The notes: generated by a model not told the origin, from the letters alone. A stretch of DNA of 16,515 bases from DAINBT01 sp036732785 (GCA_964537505.1 CAZICK010000086.1:1-16515); one strand, 5' to 3'; shown: positions 1 to 8,134, counted from the first letter of the stretch. Translations and numbers: made by a program.

Positions 1-333
1 ATCATAAGTAAATTCCTCATCGACTGTCTGAACGCCTACAAGATACTCGGCCTGGGTAACTCTGTCAAGGGTGTCGTAAGTGTATTCGTTATAAGGAGTT
101 GAGGCTCTATGATCGAAAGACTGGTCGGTAATGTTGCCGTTATCGTCGAAGGTGTAGTCAAAATCATCGGTGATGGTGGTATCTGGCGTGCCGTTCTTGT
201 AGGTGTAATGGCGTGTGGCCTGGCCCAGGTCGCCGGATTCGCTAATGCGGCTCTGGGGTTTGCTTTGTGTCGGGCCCCCAATCGAGTTGAGGGCAGGCGC
301 TGCGCAGTGGTGACATGTAAAAGACCGCGTGGG
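1..333 (-). pseudogene. RHS/YD-repeat protein fragment, 5'-truncated, runs off left edge
   Basis: Read on the minus strand from 333 down to 1 there is an open frame with YD-repeat signatures: HYTYKNGTPD, DYTFDDNGNITDQSFD, EYTYDTLDRVTQAEY and a final FTYD at the window edge. This is the tandem tyrosine-aspartate pattern of RHS/wall-associated cell-surface proteins and polymorphic toxins. The frame has a TAG stop at 334-336 and no ATG, GTG or TTG codon between that stop and the first YD repeat, so no normal start is available. The 5' end lies inside the palindromic element at 309-382, and the sequence beyond it does not resume a YD-repeat pattern. I read it as a gene remnant cut off at its 5' side; the missing part to the left cannot be judged. 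The family call is solid; pseudogene status is inferred. Confidence 0.7.
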
Positions 334-382
334 CTAAGAGTCCACCCTACGCATTCAAGCAAAGAAGCTTGAGCATGTCACC
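309..382. repeat. Palindromic element with three-way-junction fold
   Basis: A perfect 9-bp inverted repeat (GGTGACATG at 309-317, CATGTCACC at 374-382) encloses two further stems. One is GCGTGGG (327-333) with CCC-T-ACGC (345-352), one base bulged. The other is TCAAGC (355-360) with GCTTGA (367-372) around an AAAGAA loop. Together they form a compact three-way junction on either strand. It sits exactly where the RHS reading frame is lost. It resembles a REP/MITE-type element, but only one copy is in the window, so repetition in the genome is inferred. Confidence 0.55.
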
Positions 383-479
383 CATTGTTGTTTTTTTATT
401 TTGTGGAGCGGGTAAAAATGTTGCGATTCAGATTAAATTTTGGGTGATAAACAATGTGTCCACCTGGCCTTGCTCCGCA

Positions 480-2336
480 TCAAAACATTTGGTGTAAGAC
501 GGCGACTTCGATATTGCTGGGATAGCGACTGGATCGATAGAGGCGATTGGTTACCTTGATAAAATCGTCCTGCTGTGCTTCAAAGATATTCGGCACGTAT
601 TTCTGTGGATTACGATCTATAAACGGGAACCATGTACTTTGTACATGTACCATGATTCGATGTCCGCGTTTGAAGGTGTGGAAGACATCCAACAATTCAA
701 ATGAAATTTCAGCGACCTCGTTGGGTGTAAAAGGCTGGGGCCTTTCAAAACTTTCCCTGAAACGGCCGCGAAACACTTCGGCGCGAATGAGGTTTTGTTG
801 ATTTGATTTTTCTTCCAAATTGTCAGGAAAGACATCAATCAATTTTACTATCCAATCCGAATCCGTTCCGGTAGTGGAAACAAAGAGATTTGCGTGGATG
901 GCCCCGGCTAAAGTGAGGTCCTCTTCAAGAATGCCGGTTTGATATACCAATACATCCGGCCTGCGTGAAGCAAACCGCTGGTCTTCAGTGTAAAATGTTT
1001 TGTTCAGCCACTGCGAATTATCTTTTGTATGAGGAACCGGCTTGTCCGGATCGCTGATATAGGAATCATAAGCGTCGGTATTTTCGGTGGGTTTTTCAGA
1101 TGATAATCCGCCGGCGTTGTGGAAATAGAAGCGCGTCTTCTCTGCGGATGCCGGGGGCCATTGGTCGAATTGTCGCCAGCGGTTGGCGCCGGTTTCAAAC
1201 ATCAAGGCTTCCGGCAGGTGCAATTCGCTTTGTTGGTCTTTCAAGAAGTGGTTGAAGAAATGTAAATCGACATTTTTTTGAAAGTATTCTGAGGTGGGAA
1301 ATCCAAAATCCATATCTCCCAAATCGTTTCCCTCGCTGCGGTGCCAGCCCCCGTGAAACCAGGGGCCCATAACCAATATATTGAATGTATCGGGATTCTG
1401 TTTCTCAATCATTTCGTATGTATGCCACGATCCAAACAAATCTTCGCGGTCGAACAGTCCACCGACAACCATTACGGCCGCTTCGATGTTTTTGAGATGT
1501 GGGCGGATATTTCGTTTTTGCCAGAACTGGTCGTAGTTGGGGTGGCGAATGAGATCATTCCAGAATTGCGATTTTTCCTTGAAATATGATTCATTAATGT
1601 TTTTCAATGGTCCCACATCCATGAAGAACTTGTAAGCGTCTGTCGTTTTAATTTCAAAGATGGGATCGGGCCATTTCTCTATAAGTCCTTGTCGTTCCTG
1701 TCCAACGCTATTCATAAATTTGAACCAATGCGCCAGCAGAAAGGCTCCGTTACGGTAAACGTCATCCCAATATAAATCGGTAACGGGAGCCTGTGGAGAG
1801 ATCGCCTTTAAGGCGGGATGGGAGTCTATAGACCCGGCGGACGCGTAAAACCCCGGATAAGAGATGCCCGATTGTCCAACCCTGCCGTTGTGGTTTGGGA
1901 TGTTTTTCACGAGCCAGTCAATCGTATCATAGGTATCGGTACTTTCATCCGTATCGGAATTGGTTTTCTTATCCGCAATGTGCGGAGTCATGTGAACAAA
2001 CTGCCCTTCGGACATAAAACGGCCTCGCACGTCTTGATGAACAAAGATAAAACCTTCTTTTTCGAATGCTTCATGTGGTCCGATTTTGTCTTTGTATAGG
2101 TCGGGTCCGTATGGACTGATGCTGTAGGGAGTACGTAACAACAGCATCGGATATTCTTTCGAGGTGTCGTTCGGCACATAAACAGCGGTAAAGAGTCTTA
2201 CGCCGTCGCGCATTGGGATTCGTTTTTCATATTTCGTGTAATTTTCACGGATATAGTCCGCCCGTTCATCGGCTTGAATAAATCCCGCGTGCAAAACCAA
2301 GAAGTATAAGAAAAAGAGAGCTGTGCGTATTTTCAT
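480..2336 (-). CDS. Secreted CocE/NonD family hydrolase (X-Pro dipeptidyl-peptidase S15 family)
   Basis: 618 residues. An N-terminal signal peptide (residues 1-22, hydrophobic FFLYFLVLHAGF, likely cleavage after IQA) sends it to the periplasm or outside. An alpha/beta hydrolase domain follows (RIPMRDGVRLFTAVYVP at 40-55, then LLLRTPY), with the nucleophile elbow GISYPG placing Ser159. Asp296 in GGLFDRED and His328 in GPWFHGGW are the expected other triad members by analogy with cocaine esterase. The C-terminal third matches the jelly-roll non-catalytic domain of this family. Members hydrolyse esters or amides such as acyl-amino acids and X-Pro peptides; the substrate here is unknown. It starts 17 nt after the GT4 gene with an AGGGGGAG ribosome site, so it is the last gene of the LPS-core operon. 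A role in glycan or lipid deacylation is conceivable but unproven. Confidence 0.9.
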   Translation of the reverse strand: MKIRTALFFLYFLVLHAGFIQADERADYIRENYTKYEKRIPMRDGVRLFTAVYVPNDTSKEYPMLLLRTPYSISPYGPDLYKDKIGPHEAFEKEGFIFVHQDVRGRFMSEGQFVHMTPHIADKKTNSDTDESTDTYDTIDWLVKNIPNHNGRVGQSGISYPGFYASAGSIDSHPALKAISPQAPVTDLYWDDVYRNGAFLLAHWFKFMNSVGQERQGLIEKWPDPIFEIKTTDAYKFFMDVGPLKNINESYFKEKSQFWNDLIRHPNYDQFWQKRNIRPHLKNIEAAVMVVGGLFDREDLFGSWHTYEMIEKQNPDTFNILVMGPWFHGGWHRSEGNDLGDMDFGFPTSEYFQKNVDLHFFNHFLKDQQSELHLPEALMFETGANRWRQFDQWPPASAEKTRFYFHNAGGLSSEKPTENTDAYDSYISDPDKPVPHTKDNSQWLNKTFYTEDQRFASRRPDVLVYQTGILEEDLTLAGAIHANLFVSTTGTDSDWIVKLIDVFPDNLEEKSNQQNLIRAEVFRGRFRESFERPQPFTPNEVAEISFELLDVFHTFKRGHRIMVHVQSTWFPFIDRNPQKYVPNIFEAQQDDFIKVTNRLYRSSRYPSNIEVAVLHQMF

Positions 2337-2353
2337 AATTCAATACTCCCCCT

Positions 2354-3568
2354 CTATTTTTTCAGGATTTCACATCGAACGCCAATTTTATTTTGGAGCA
2401 ATTTTTTGTAGAGGGTTAGTAGCTCCTGGGCGTGTCTTTGCATCGAGACCTGTTGGTACAGGTGGTCGGATTCGATTGCCTGGGACATTTTCTGTTGCTG
2501 GCTGGGGTCGCATAGTCGCAGCAGGGCCTGGGCAAGTGCTGTGGTGTCGGGGCAGTTTTCGATGATGATTCCATATTTGCCGTCGGCCAGGAATTCGGCT
2601 GCTCCATTGTATCTGGTGGTGATTGCCGGTTTGCCGGAGGCGAGGCCTTCCATAATCAGTCTGGAACATGGATCGTCATAGGTCGGCAGTACCACGGCGT
2701 CACACATTCGCATCAGGGGCGGCATCTGCTGTGTCGAACCTAAGAACAGTATCCGCTTTTCGATGGTGGTTGCCAGTACCTGCCGGCGGTAGGGAAGGAT
2801 ATTTTTGCCGCCGATGACAATGATCCGGAAATCGCGTTCGTTTTCCGTCAGTAGGGTTGCCGCCTGAGCGGCCGCTTTAAGCAGCCAGCTTAACCCTTTA
2901 CGGCGAGGGTCGTCGGCTGCGAACAGAAAAATCGCCAGGTCGTCTTTTTTGTCGAATAATTGTCTTAACCTTCGGCCCTGTTCTTTTGTTTCTTCACTGC
3001 GGAAAGCATCGATCCGTACCCCGTTGCGGACCAGGTGGATTCGATTTTCGTGCAAGCCGTATTCTGTTTTGAACTGTTCGGCTACGTAGTTGCTAAGGGC
3101 CGCCACTACAGGGCCGTCGGGTGCCTGAGATAGTTTTCGCTCGTTTGCTATCCAGGCCTGCCGAGCGCGGTTCAATATCGACGTTGCCCGCTTGAAGTTT
3201 GCCATCAGTGGACATTCGTACGAGGCGGCATGTCGTTTTCCGCTGTATAAGATACTGCCGCTGCGGGGCTGATAGACGTGTGCTATTGGCAATGGGATCA
3301 TACTGTGCACGATGTCGTAATCACTTTCGGCAAAATAGCGGGTCACATTTTGTTCGAAATTTCGTCGTTGTCCGCTTCTTGTCCAGGCGTTGGCCGGTAC
3401 TTCGCGGGTTTTGAACGGCAGATCGCCGGTGTCGGGGCGGTCGATCCGGGCGGCGACCAATGTGACATCCAGGTTCAGTTCGCCCAGGGCGCCGGCCAGT
3501 TCGTATGTGGAGCGTTCCTGTCCGCCACGTAACAAGTTGAACCGTTCTATTACCAGCGCTATTTTCAT
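2354..3568 (-). CDS. GT4 glycosyltransferase, WaaG-like LPS core sugar transferase
   Basis: 404 residues, cytosolic GT-B fold. The N-terminal acceptor domain begins LVIERFNLLRGGQERSTYEL, with the glycine pair that follows the first strand in GT4 enzymes. DIVHSMIPLPIAHVYQPRSG (85-104) resembles the region around the WaaG acceptor site. The C-terminal donor domain has FAADDPRRKG (216-225, phosphate-binding Arg/Lys) and the segment DDPCSRLIMEGLASGKPAITT (298-318). There the usual first glutamate of the E-x7-E motif is Asp299 and the second is Glu307. It would transfer a hexose to the inner core at the cytoplasmic face. Its ATG overlaps the TAA of the upstream heptosyltransferase-kinase gene by one base (TAATG), with AAAAGG upstream as ribosome site, so the two are translationally coupled. 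Donor and acceptor sugars cannot be told from sequence. Confidence 0.87.
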   Translation of the reverse strand: MKIALVIERFNLLRGGQERSTYELAGALGELNLDVTLVAARIDRPDTGDLPFKTREVPANAWTRSGQRRNFEQNVTRYFAESDYDIVHSMIPLPIAHVYQPRSGSILYSGKRHAASYECPLMANFKRATSILNRARQAWIANERKLSQAPDGPVVAALSNYVAEQFKTEYGLHENRIHLVRNGVRIDAFRSEETKEQGRRLRQLFDKKDDLAIFLFAADDPRRKGLSWLLKAAAQAATLLTENERDFRIIVIGGKNILPYRRQVLATTIEKRILFLGSTQQMPPLMRMCDAVVLPTYDDPCSRLIMEGLASGKPAITTRYNGAAEFLADGKYGIIIENCPDTTALAQALLRLCDPSQQQKMSQAIESDHLYQQVSMQRHAQELLTLYKKLLQNKIGVRCEILKK

Positions 3569-5550
3569 TATTGTGCCTTTTGCTGCTTTCGGATTCGATT
3601 TTGGTCGTGTCCGGCGATGCGTTGGGTTTTGCGATATACAGCGTGAATAAACCGTTTTTGTCTGGTTGTCAAGCGGTCAGACTGGAAATATTCCAGCAAA
3701 AAACGCATTACGTCGGCAGCAGTGAAGTATGTGCGAGCTGAGTAGTACAGTTGTGCCAGGTCTTTTACCTGCCAGCGGCGTCGTAGAATCGCCGGGGTAA
3801 AGACGCGGTGCAGGTCGATCAGGCTTAATCGTTCGCAGGCGGTTCGGTCCCGGCCAAGGAATATGTGAGCGAGGTATAAATCGCGATGGCAAAAACCGCA
3901 GTTGTGCAAACGCCGGACGAGCTGGGCTGTCTGGCTGAGTAATTTCTTTTTGTTTCTGAGCAAGTCGTACTCGGTTTTCTTTTGTGACCACTGGGGCAGC
4001 AGTCGTTGTAGTGCGTCGGCGTTAGGTAACTCCTCGAACATTACAAAACTGCGCCGCCGATGCGACTGCGTGCCATAAGCTATGGGGCGTGCGACGGGTA
4101 TGTTGTTTTCTGCTAAAGAGATCGCCGCGATGAAATCGTATACGGCCTCGGCGGCCAGGCTGCGACGACTGAGCCATTGCCTGAGCAGCCGGATCGGGCC
4201 GGGATAGTCATATCGCTTCAGGTAAACGACCACTTTTTTGTTTTTGTTCAGCAGCAGCTCCAGTCGTAACCGCTGGCGGGCTCCCAGGCCGGGCTTGGTA
4301 AGTTTTTGGCCATGCTGATAAGCAAAAACGTCGTGCAGGCTTGCTAAGTTTTGTTGTTCCAGCAGTGGCAGGTAGTCTTTGTGGATGAGGCCGATGCCGC
4401 TGCTTAACGTGGTAAATGATTCGGTGAACGGGGAATAATAAGTGCCAACAAGATTGTTTATGTTTTGCTGAGCGGCGGCGGCACTGGAAGGTGATAATTG
4501 TTTTTTCGCGGCGGCGTACACATCATCCACGGTGATTTCGGTCATGCAGCGGTGATCACGCGAGCAGGTTGGTTTCTGGCAGGGAGGACAATCAACATCG
4601 ACACGCAACCGGATTTCTTTATCATAGCCTGTGACCGTCCAGCGTGGGTCGGTCGGGCCGAAAATTGTTACCATCGGCACGTTAAACGCGGCGGCGATGT
4701 GGCATGGGCCGGTATCGTTGGCGATCATCAAACAGCAACGTCGTATCAGTTCCTTAAGTCCCCCCAAACTGATGCCTTTGTCAGATAAGTTATAAACAGG
4801 TCGTTCGGCAAGTGTGGTGATTTGTTCGGCAATTTGACGTTCGGCGTCGTTCGGCGCGCAGGAAATGATGACGCGATACCGCTGCTCGGTTAGTTTGTCG
4901 GCCAATTGCGCGAATCTTTCGGGTAGCCAACATTTGCTGGGGCCAAATGCTCCGCCGGGCACCATTATTACCATGCGTTTTTCGTTGGTCAGGCTCCAGT
5001 GGTGGAGCAGTTCGTCGATTTCTCGCCGATCGTTTTCATTGGTAAAAAGCTGCAGGCGATTGTCCGCTTTGGCATTCGAGGGTACGGTGGCGCCGAGCAC
5101 GAGTTCGATGGCTTTGTCAGTTAAGAAGCCGTAATAATCGCCCATCGAAATTGGTGCTCGCCGTTCGAGCAGACGAGGCACCGGTATGGGACAGGTCAGC
5201 AATATTCCGCGGCCGTCACGATCGTAGCCGATACGTTTTTTGACACCTGCCAAACGAACCGTCAGAGCGGAGCGGAAGGAATTGGGCATTACAACGGCGG
5301 TGTCGAATTTGTGCCGACGTAAATCCGCAAGCAACGGCATGTGACAAAGTGCAACCCTGCTTTTGTTGTAGTCCAACCAATCGTCCGTCCAAGGTACGCC
5401 GTCAAGTATGGCCCGGACGACAGGATTGGCCATATAGGTGATACGCGTGTGCGGGAGGCTTTGTCGCAGGCGTCGCAGTGCCGGGATGCACATAATCGCA
5501 TCACCCATTGGGTTCGGCAAGACTACCAGGATGTTATTCGATTGGTTCAT
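3568..5550 (-). CDS. Fusion: GT9 heptosyltransferase (WaaF-like) + LPS WaaP/KdkA-type kinase
   Basis: 660 residues in two domains. Residues 1-350 are a GT9 heptosyltransferase: NPMGDAIM (13-20) for acceptor binding, PGGAFGPSKCWLPERFA (198-214) and NDTGPCHIAAA (278-288) for ADP-heptose, FGPTDPRWT (297-305), and cysteines 321, 324, 329 and 335 near the end. After a linker (about 352-385, AAAA-rich) comes a kinase-like domain (386-660): Lys445 in VVYLKRYDYPG as the ATP lysine, Glu468, the catalytic loop HRDLYLAHIF (555-564) and LIDLHRV with Asp579 as metal ligand. This fits the Kdo/WaaP kinase family, which phosphorylates core heptose or Kdo. One polypeptide could thus add and then phosphorylate heptose. 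The start codon directly abuts repeat copy A, leaving no visible Shine-Dalgarno, yet the conserved core begins at residue 7, so this start is needed. Confidence 0.9.
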   Translation of the reverse strand: MNQSNNILVVLPNPMGDAIMCIPALRRLRQSLPHTRITYMANPVVRAILDGVPWTDDWLDYNKSRVALCHMPLLADLRRHKFDTAVVMPNSFRSALTVRLAGVKKRIGYDRDGRGILLTCPIPVPRLLERRAPISMGDYYGFLTDKAIELVLGATVPSNAKADNRLQLFTNENDRREIDELLHHWSLTNEKRMVIMVPGGAFGPSKCWLPERFAQLADKLTEQRYRVIISCAPNDAERQIAEQITTLAERPVYNLSDKGISLGGLKELIRRCCLMIANDTGPCHIAAAFNVPMVTIFGPTDPRWTVTGYDKEIRLRVDVDCPPCQKPTCSRDHRCMTEITVDDVYAAAKKQLSPSSAAAAQQNINNLVGTYYSPFTESFTTLSSGIGLIHKDYLPLLEQQNLASLHDVFAYQHGQKLTKPGLGARQRLRLELLLNKNKKVVVYLKRYDYPGPIRLLRQWLSRRSLAAEAVYDFIAAISLAENNIPVARPIAYGTQSHRRRSFVMFEELPNADALQRLLPQWSQKKTEYDLLRNKKKLLSQTAQLVRRLHNCGFCHRDLYLAHIFLGRDRTACERLSLIDLHRVFTPAILRRRWQVKDLAQLYYSARTYFTAADVMRFLLEYFQSDRLTTRQKRFIHAVYRKTQRIAGHDQNRIRKQQKAQ

Positions 5551-5730
5551 GTGCGATTTCGCACTTTTTCTTGTGTATTACTTATATGCAACGTCAGAAC
5601 AGGGCCTTTTGAGCCAAGACTGATAATTTTATACGTTAGCGAAACATTTATCGAAATAATATAAAAAACCATTTTTGCGTAACAGGCCCTGTTGAATGAA
5701 AATTGGGTCAAAAAAACTGCGAAAGTCAAC
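5551..5730 (+). repeat. Dispersed intergenic element, copy A (near complete)
   Basis: Order on the plus strand: hairpin GTGCGATTTCGCAC (5551-5564) and TTTTTCTTGTGT; AACAGGGCCT (5598-5607); an internal pair TGATAA (5621-5626) / TTATCG (5648-5653); AGGCCCTGTT (5684-5693), the exact reverse complement of the first arm; then a conserved tail ending CTGCGAAAGTCAAC. It aligns along its whole length with copy B. It fills the gap between asnB and the heptosyltransferase gene, both on the minus strand, so it is transcribed backwards compared with copies B-D if the genes are read through. Confidence 0.85.
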
Positions 5731-5740
5731 TTCATCAGAG

Positions 5741-7660
5741 TTAGTCTTTGACGGTCGGGACATTGTCAATGTATCGCCGATGCCATAATTCCAGCATCAG
5801 CAGCGACCATAAACGATGCCCGTGATCGTCGTGTTTTTGGTCGTTTTCCATCAAAAGCGATTCGATGGCCTGTTGTTGGAAATAGCCGCGGTCGAGTGCA
5901 CGGGCGGACAAGACCGTGTCGGTAAACATCTGTCGCAATTCGCGGCGGAACCATTGACCGACCGGTACGCCGAACCCCTTTTTTGCCCGTCGGTTGATTT
6001 TTCCGGGCAGCAGGTCTGCGCATGCCCTTCGCAAAACATATTTGCTTGTTTTTCCACTGTGTCGATAACAAGTAGGCAGCGAATAAGCCAACTCGACCAC
6101 CTTGTGATCCTGAAACGGGCAGCGTAATTCCAGTCCGATCGACATGGAAGCGCGGTCGATTTTGGTATTAAGGTCGCCGGGCAGGTAGGTATTGCCATCG
6201 GCTAGCATGGCCTGAGCCATGACACGGTCGGGTTCGGATGAAAAGGCATTGTTTTTTTTGAAATAGCGGTCGAGGTAGTCCTGCCCGGGCGCGGTCAAGC
6301 CGTCGCCGCGTAGCAAGGCGGCGAACATGTCGGGATCGAATACGGCCAACCATTTGAGGTAGCGTTGTGAGGGCGGCAAAGGCGTGGCCTGAACGAAACG
6401 TTTGATATTGCGAAGCCGGGAGCGATGTTCACCGGTGGTCAAGCGATCCCAAAATCGCTGGCGTGCGAGCCATTTGAGTAGTAGAGCAGTGTTGAACTGC
6501 TGTGAGATTTTCATTGCCTTGTAGCGGTCATAGCCGCCGAAACACTCGTCGGCGCCATCCCCGGTGAGCGCTACGGTAACCCTGGCACGTGCTACGTGTG
6601 ACAAATGAAAGGTCGGCAGTGCCGAGCAGTCGGCAAAAGGCTCATCGTAATAATAGCTGAGTTTTTCTATGGTTTCGAGGCAATTGGGTTGAACCATACG
6701 CTCGCTGTGGTCGCAGTTGAAGCGTTTGGCTGCCAGCCGGGCGTAAGGCAGTTCATTGTAAAGCGATTCCTCAAAACCAATAGAGCAGGTTTTAACGCGG
6801 TTGCTATCCAGTCGGCTCATCAGGCCGACTACAATGGTGGAGTCCAGGCCGCCGGATAAAAAGGCGCCCAACGGCACGTCACTGATCATCCGCATTTTTG
6901 TCGCATCGGTTAATTCGCTGCGCAACTGTTCGGCCGCGTCGCTGATACTGCCTTCAAAGGTCGGCTCGGTCGGTATCGACCAGTATCGACTCGGCGTGGG
7001 TTTATTAAAGTTGTCAACGGATAACGTCAGGGTGTGGGCGGGAGGTAACTGTTTGATGTCAGCGAAGCCGGTTTGTGGGTAAGGTACGTATTGCAGAAGC
7101 AGATATTGCCCAATCGCGCGGCGGTCCGGGCGACGGGGGAAGCCGTGAATTTGCAAAATGGCTTTGCATTCGGAGGCAAAAATGAAGCGGCCGCGGTGCA
7201 TGCCGTAGTAAAACGGTTTTTGGCCCATGCGGTCACGTGCCAGGAATAGTTGGCGACGGGCGCAGTCCCAAATCGCCATAGCGAACATTCCGCGGATATG
7301 ATCGACGCAGTGCGAACCGTACTGCTCATAAAGGTGAACGATAACCTCGGTGTCGCAATTGGTTTTGAATTTGTGCCCGAGAGCTTCGAGATCACGGCGT
7401 AGCTGTGGGAAATTGTAACATTCGCCGTTGTAGCATATCCAGACGGTTTGATCCTCGTTAGCCAATGGCTGTTGGCCGCCGGCCAGGTCGATGATCGAAA
7501 GTCGTCGATGTGCCAGTCCACAATGGCCGGTCCGGCTATCGAGGTAGATACCGGATTCGTCAGGCCCGCGGTGAACCAAGGCCGCGGCCATTCGTTGCAG
7601 TTCGTCCGTGGTGATCGGTTTGGAACTGTCAAAACTAATTATTCCGGCAATACCACACAT
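5741..7660 (-). CDS. asnB: Asparagine synthetase (glutamine-hydrolysing), class II amidotransferase
   Basis: 639 residues, close to the usual bacterial AsnB length. Mature N-terminal Cys2 (MCGIAGI) is the glutaminase nucleophile, with RGPDESG (31-37), HRRLSIIDL (51-59) and NGECYN (78-83) shaping the glutamine site. The C-terminal synthetase domain has the ATP-pyrophosphatase loop SGGLDS (269-274), LTGDGADECFGGYDRY and the conserved C-terminal RRAKKGFGVPVGQWFR. The enzyme uses glutamine ammonia and ATP to amidate a carboxylate, normally aspartate. The start is fixed by the Met-Cys requirement even though the ribosome site is weak. Next to LPS-core genes and a UDP-glucuronate pathway, an alternative role in amidating a glycan carboxylate is possible, since AsnB homologues are frequent in O-antigen and capsule loci; the sequence alone does not decide. 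Confidence 0.9.
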   Translation of the reverse strand: MCGIAGIISFDSSKPITTDELQRMAAALVHRGPDESGIYLDSRTGHCGLAHRRLSIIDLAGGQQPLANEDQTVWICYNGECYNFPQLRRDLEALGHKFKTNCDTEVIVHLYEQYGSHCVDHIRGMFAMAIWDCARRQLFLARDRMGQKPFYYGMHRGRFIFASECKAILQIHGFPRRPDRRAIGQYLLLQYVPYPQTGFADIKQLPPAHTLTLSVDNFNKPTPSRYWSIPTEPTFEGSISDAAEQLRSELTDATKMRMISDVPLGAFLSGGLDSTIVVGLMSRLDSNRVKTCSIGFEESLYNELPYARLAAKRFNCDHSERMVQPNCLETIEKLSYYYDEPFADCSALPTFHLSHVARARVTVALTGDGADECFGGYDRYKAMKISQQFNTALLLKWLARQRFWDRLTTGEHRSRLRNIKRFVQATPLPPSQRYLKWLAVFDPDMFAALLRGDGLTAPGQDYLDRYFKKNNAFSSEPDRVMAQAMLADGNTYLPGDLNTKIDRASMSIGLELRCPFQDHKVVELAYSLPTCYRHSGKTSKYVLRRACADLLPGKINRRAKKGFGVPVGQWFRRELRQMFTDTVLSARALDRGYFQQQAIESLLMENDQKHDDHGHRLWSLLMLELWHRRYIDNVPTVKD

Positions 7661-7664
7661 AAAC

Positions 7665-7823
7665 TTAAAGAGAATCTGGGAACAGGCGATATTCTGGGCA
7701 ATTTGCTCCGGTCAGGCGAATCGATATTGCGATAAGTGCAGTTATTACAATGGATAACGTGTTTGCCATCAGGACAGCAAAAATGCCTGGAAGAATTTTG
7801 GCGAAATCCGATGGTTTACTCAT
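7665..7823 (-). CDS. Possible small single-pass membrane protein (52 aa)
   Basis: I do not recognise this ORF. It starts MSKPSDFAKILPGIF and contains one hydrophobic stretch from about residue 10 to 35 (ILPGIFAVLMANTLSIVITA and on to IAISI), then a short polar tail with one cysteine. It ends 4 nt before the asnB start, compatible with translational coupling. A weak AGGTAAGG lies 12 nt or more upstream of its ATG; a longer version would start at 7862. It could equally be asnB leader sequence that happens to stay open. Confidence 0.3.
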   Translation of the reverse strand: MSKPSDFAKILPGIFAVLMANTLSIVITALIAISIRLTGANCPEYRLFPDSL

Positions 7824-7880
7824 AGTGGTATTTTGCCTTACCTGAGAGGATGATTCAAGCATAAAGCCGTTTTCAGCATT

Positions 7881-7908
7881 GATATAGTGGAACCGCCGAT
7901 GTGGGCAA
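7881..7908 (-). promoter_or_regulatory. Candidate sigma-70 promoter for the asnB side
   Basis: On the minus strand TTGCCC (7908-7903) and TATATC (7886-7881) are separated by 16 nt. Each hexamer matches the consensus at four of six positions. It lies upstream of the small ORF and asnB in the divergent region. This is a moderate match only. Confidence 0.35.
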
Positions 7909-7921
7909 GGCGTAATATCAC

Positions 7922-7949
7922 TTGACGTTTAGATAACAGGGCCGATAAT
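7922..7949 (+). promoter_or_regulatory. Candidate sigma-70 promoter for the NusG-like gene
   Basis: TTGACG (7922-7927) and GATAAT (7944-7949) with a 16-nt spacer, each one mismatch from consensus. It points toward the NusG-like gene and would give a leader of about 180 nt. A perfect TATAAT at 8056-8061 has no matching -35 box and is less likely to be the promoter. Confidence 0.5.
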
Positions 7950-8014
7950 TGGTTTTGGGATTGGTTTTTTGGTATCAGGACAGTCGGTTATTAGCACAGG
8001 ATGACACGTTAATT

Positions 8015-8091
8015 GGCAAAACCGGGGTCAATCTCCGGGGCAGTATTGCCGATAGTATAATACTGTCACTAATGAAGTTACTGCTTTTTTT
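8015..8091 (+). promoter_or_regulatory. Structured leader ahead of the NusG-like gene
   Basis: The 7824-8134 gap holds no gene apart from promoters and this leader. CCGGGG (8022-8027) pairs with CTCCGG (8033-8038) around a TCAAT loop, inside an outer GGCAA (8015-8019) / TTGCC (8046-8050) pair. A second stem, CAGTAT (8041-8046) / ATACTG (8060-8065), overlaps the outer stem by one base, so the two compete. A weak hairpin (8065-8081, one mismatch) precedes T7 at 8085-8091. The arrangement is reminiscent of an attenuator, but the last hairpin is weak. Confidence 0.3.
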
Positions 8092-8134
8092 GCTACAATA
8101 ATACGAACAATTGAAGGTGTCCAAGGAAGGTTTT

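Noticed and set aside
36..362. Open frame of 108 codons on the minus strand starting MLECVGWTLSPRG
   Set aside because: Low-complexity Thr/Pro-rich translation. A different minus-strand frame over the same bases has clear YD repeats, so this one is a shadow.
5547..5735. Minus-strand frame through repeat copy A, with a similar peptide in copy B (MVFYIISINVSLTYKII versus MDFYMLSINVPLTYKII)
   Set aside because: The similarity breaks by frame shifts further along and copy D is shifted and stopped. Conservation is at DNA/RNA level, so I do not call a protein.
7027..7632. 201-codon minus-strand frame inside asnB
   Set aside because: Overlaps a fully convincing asnB frame on the same strand and shows no family motif; it is an alternative-frame shadow.
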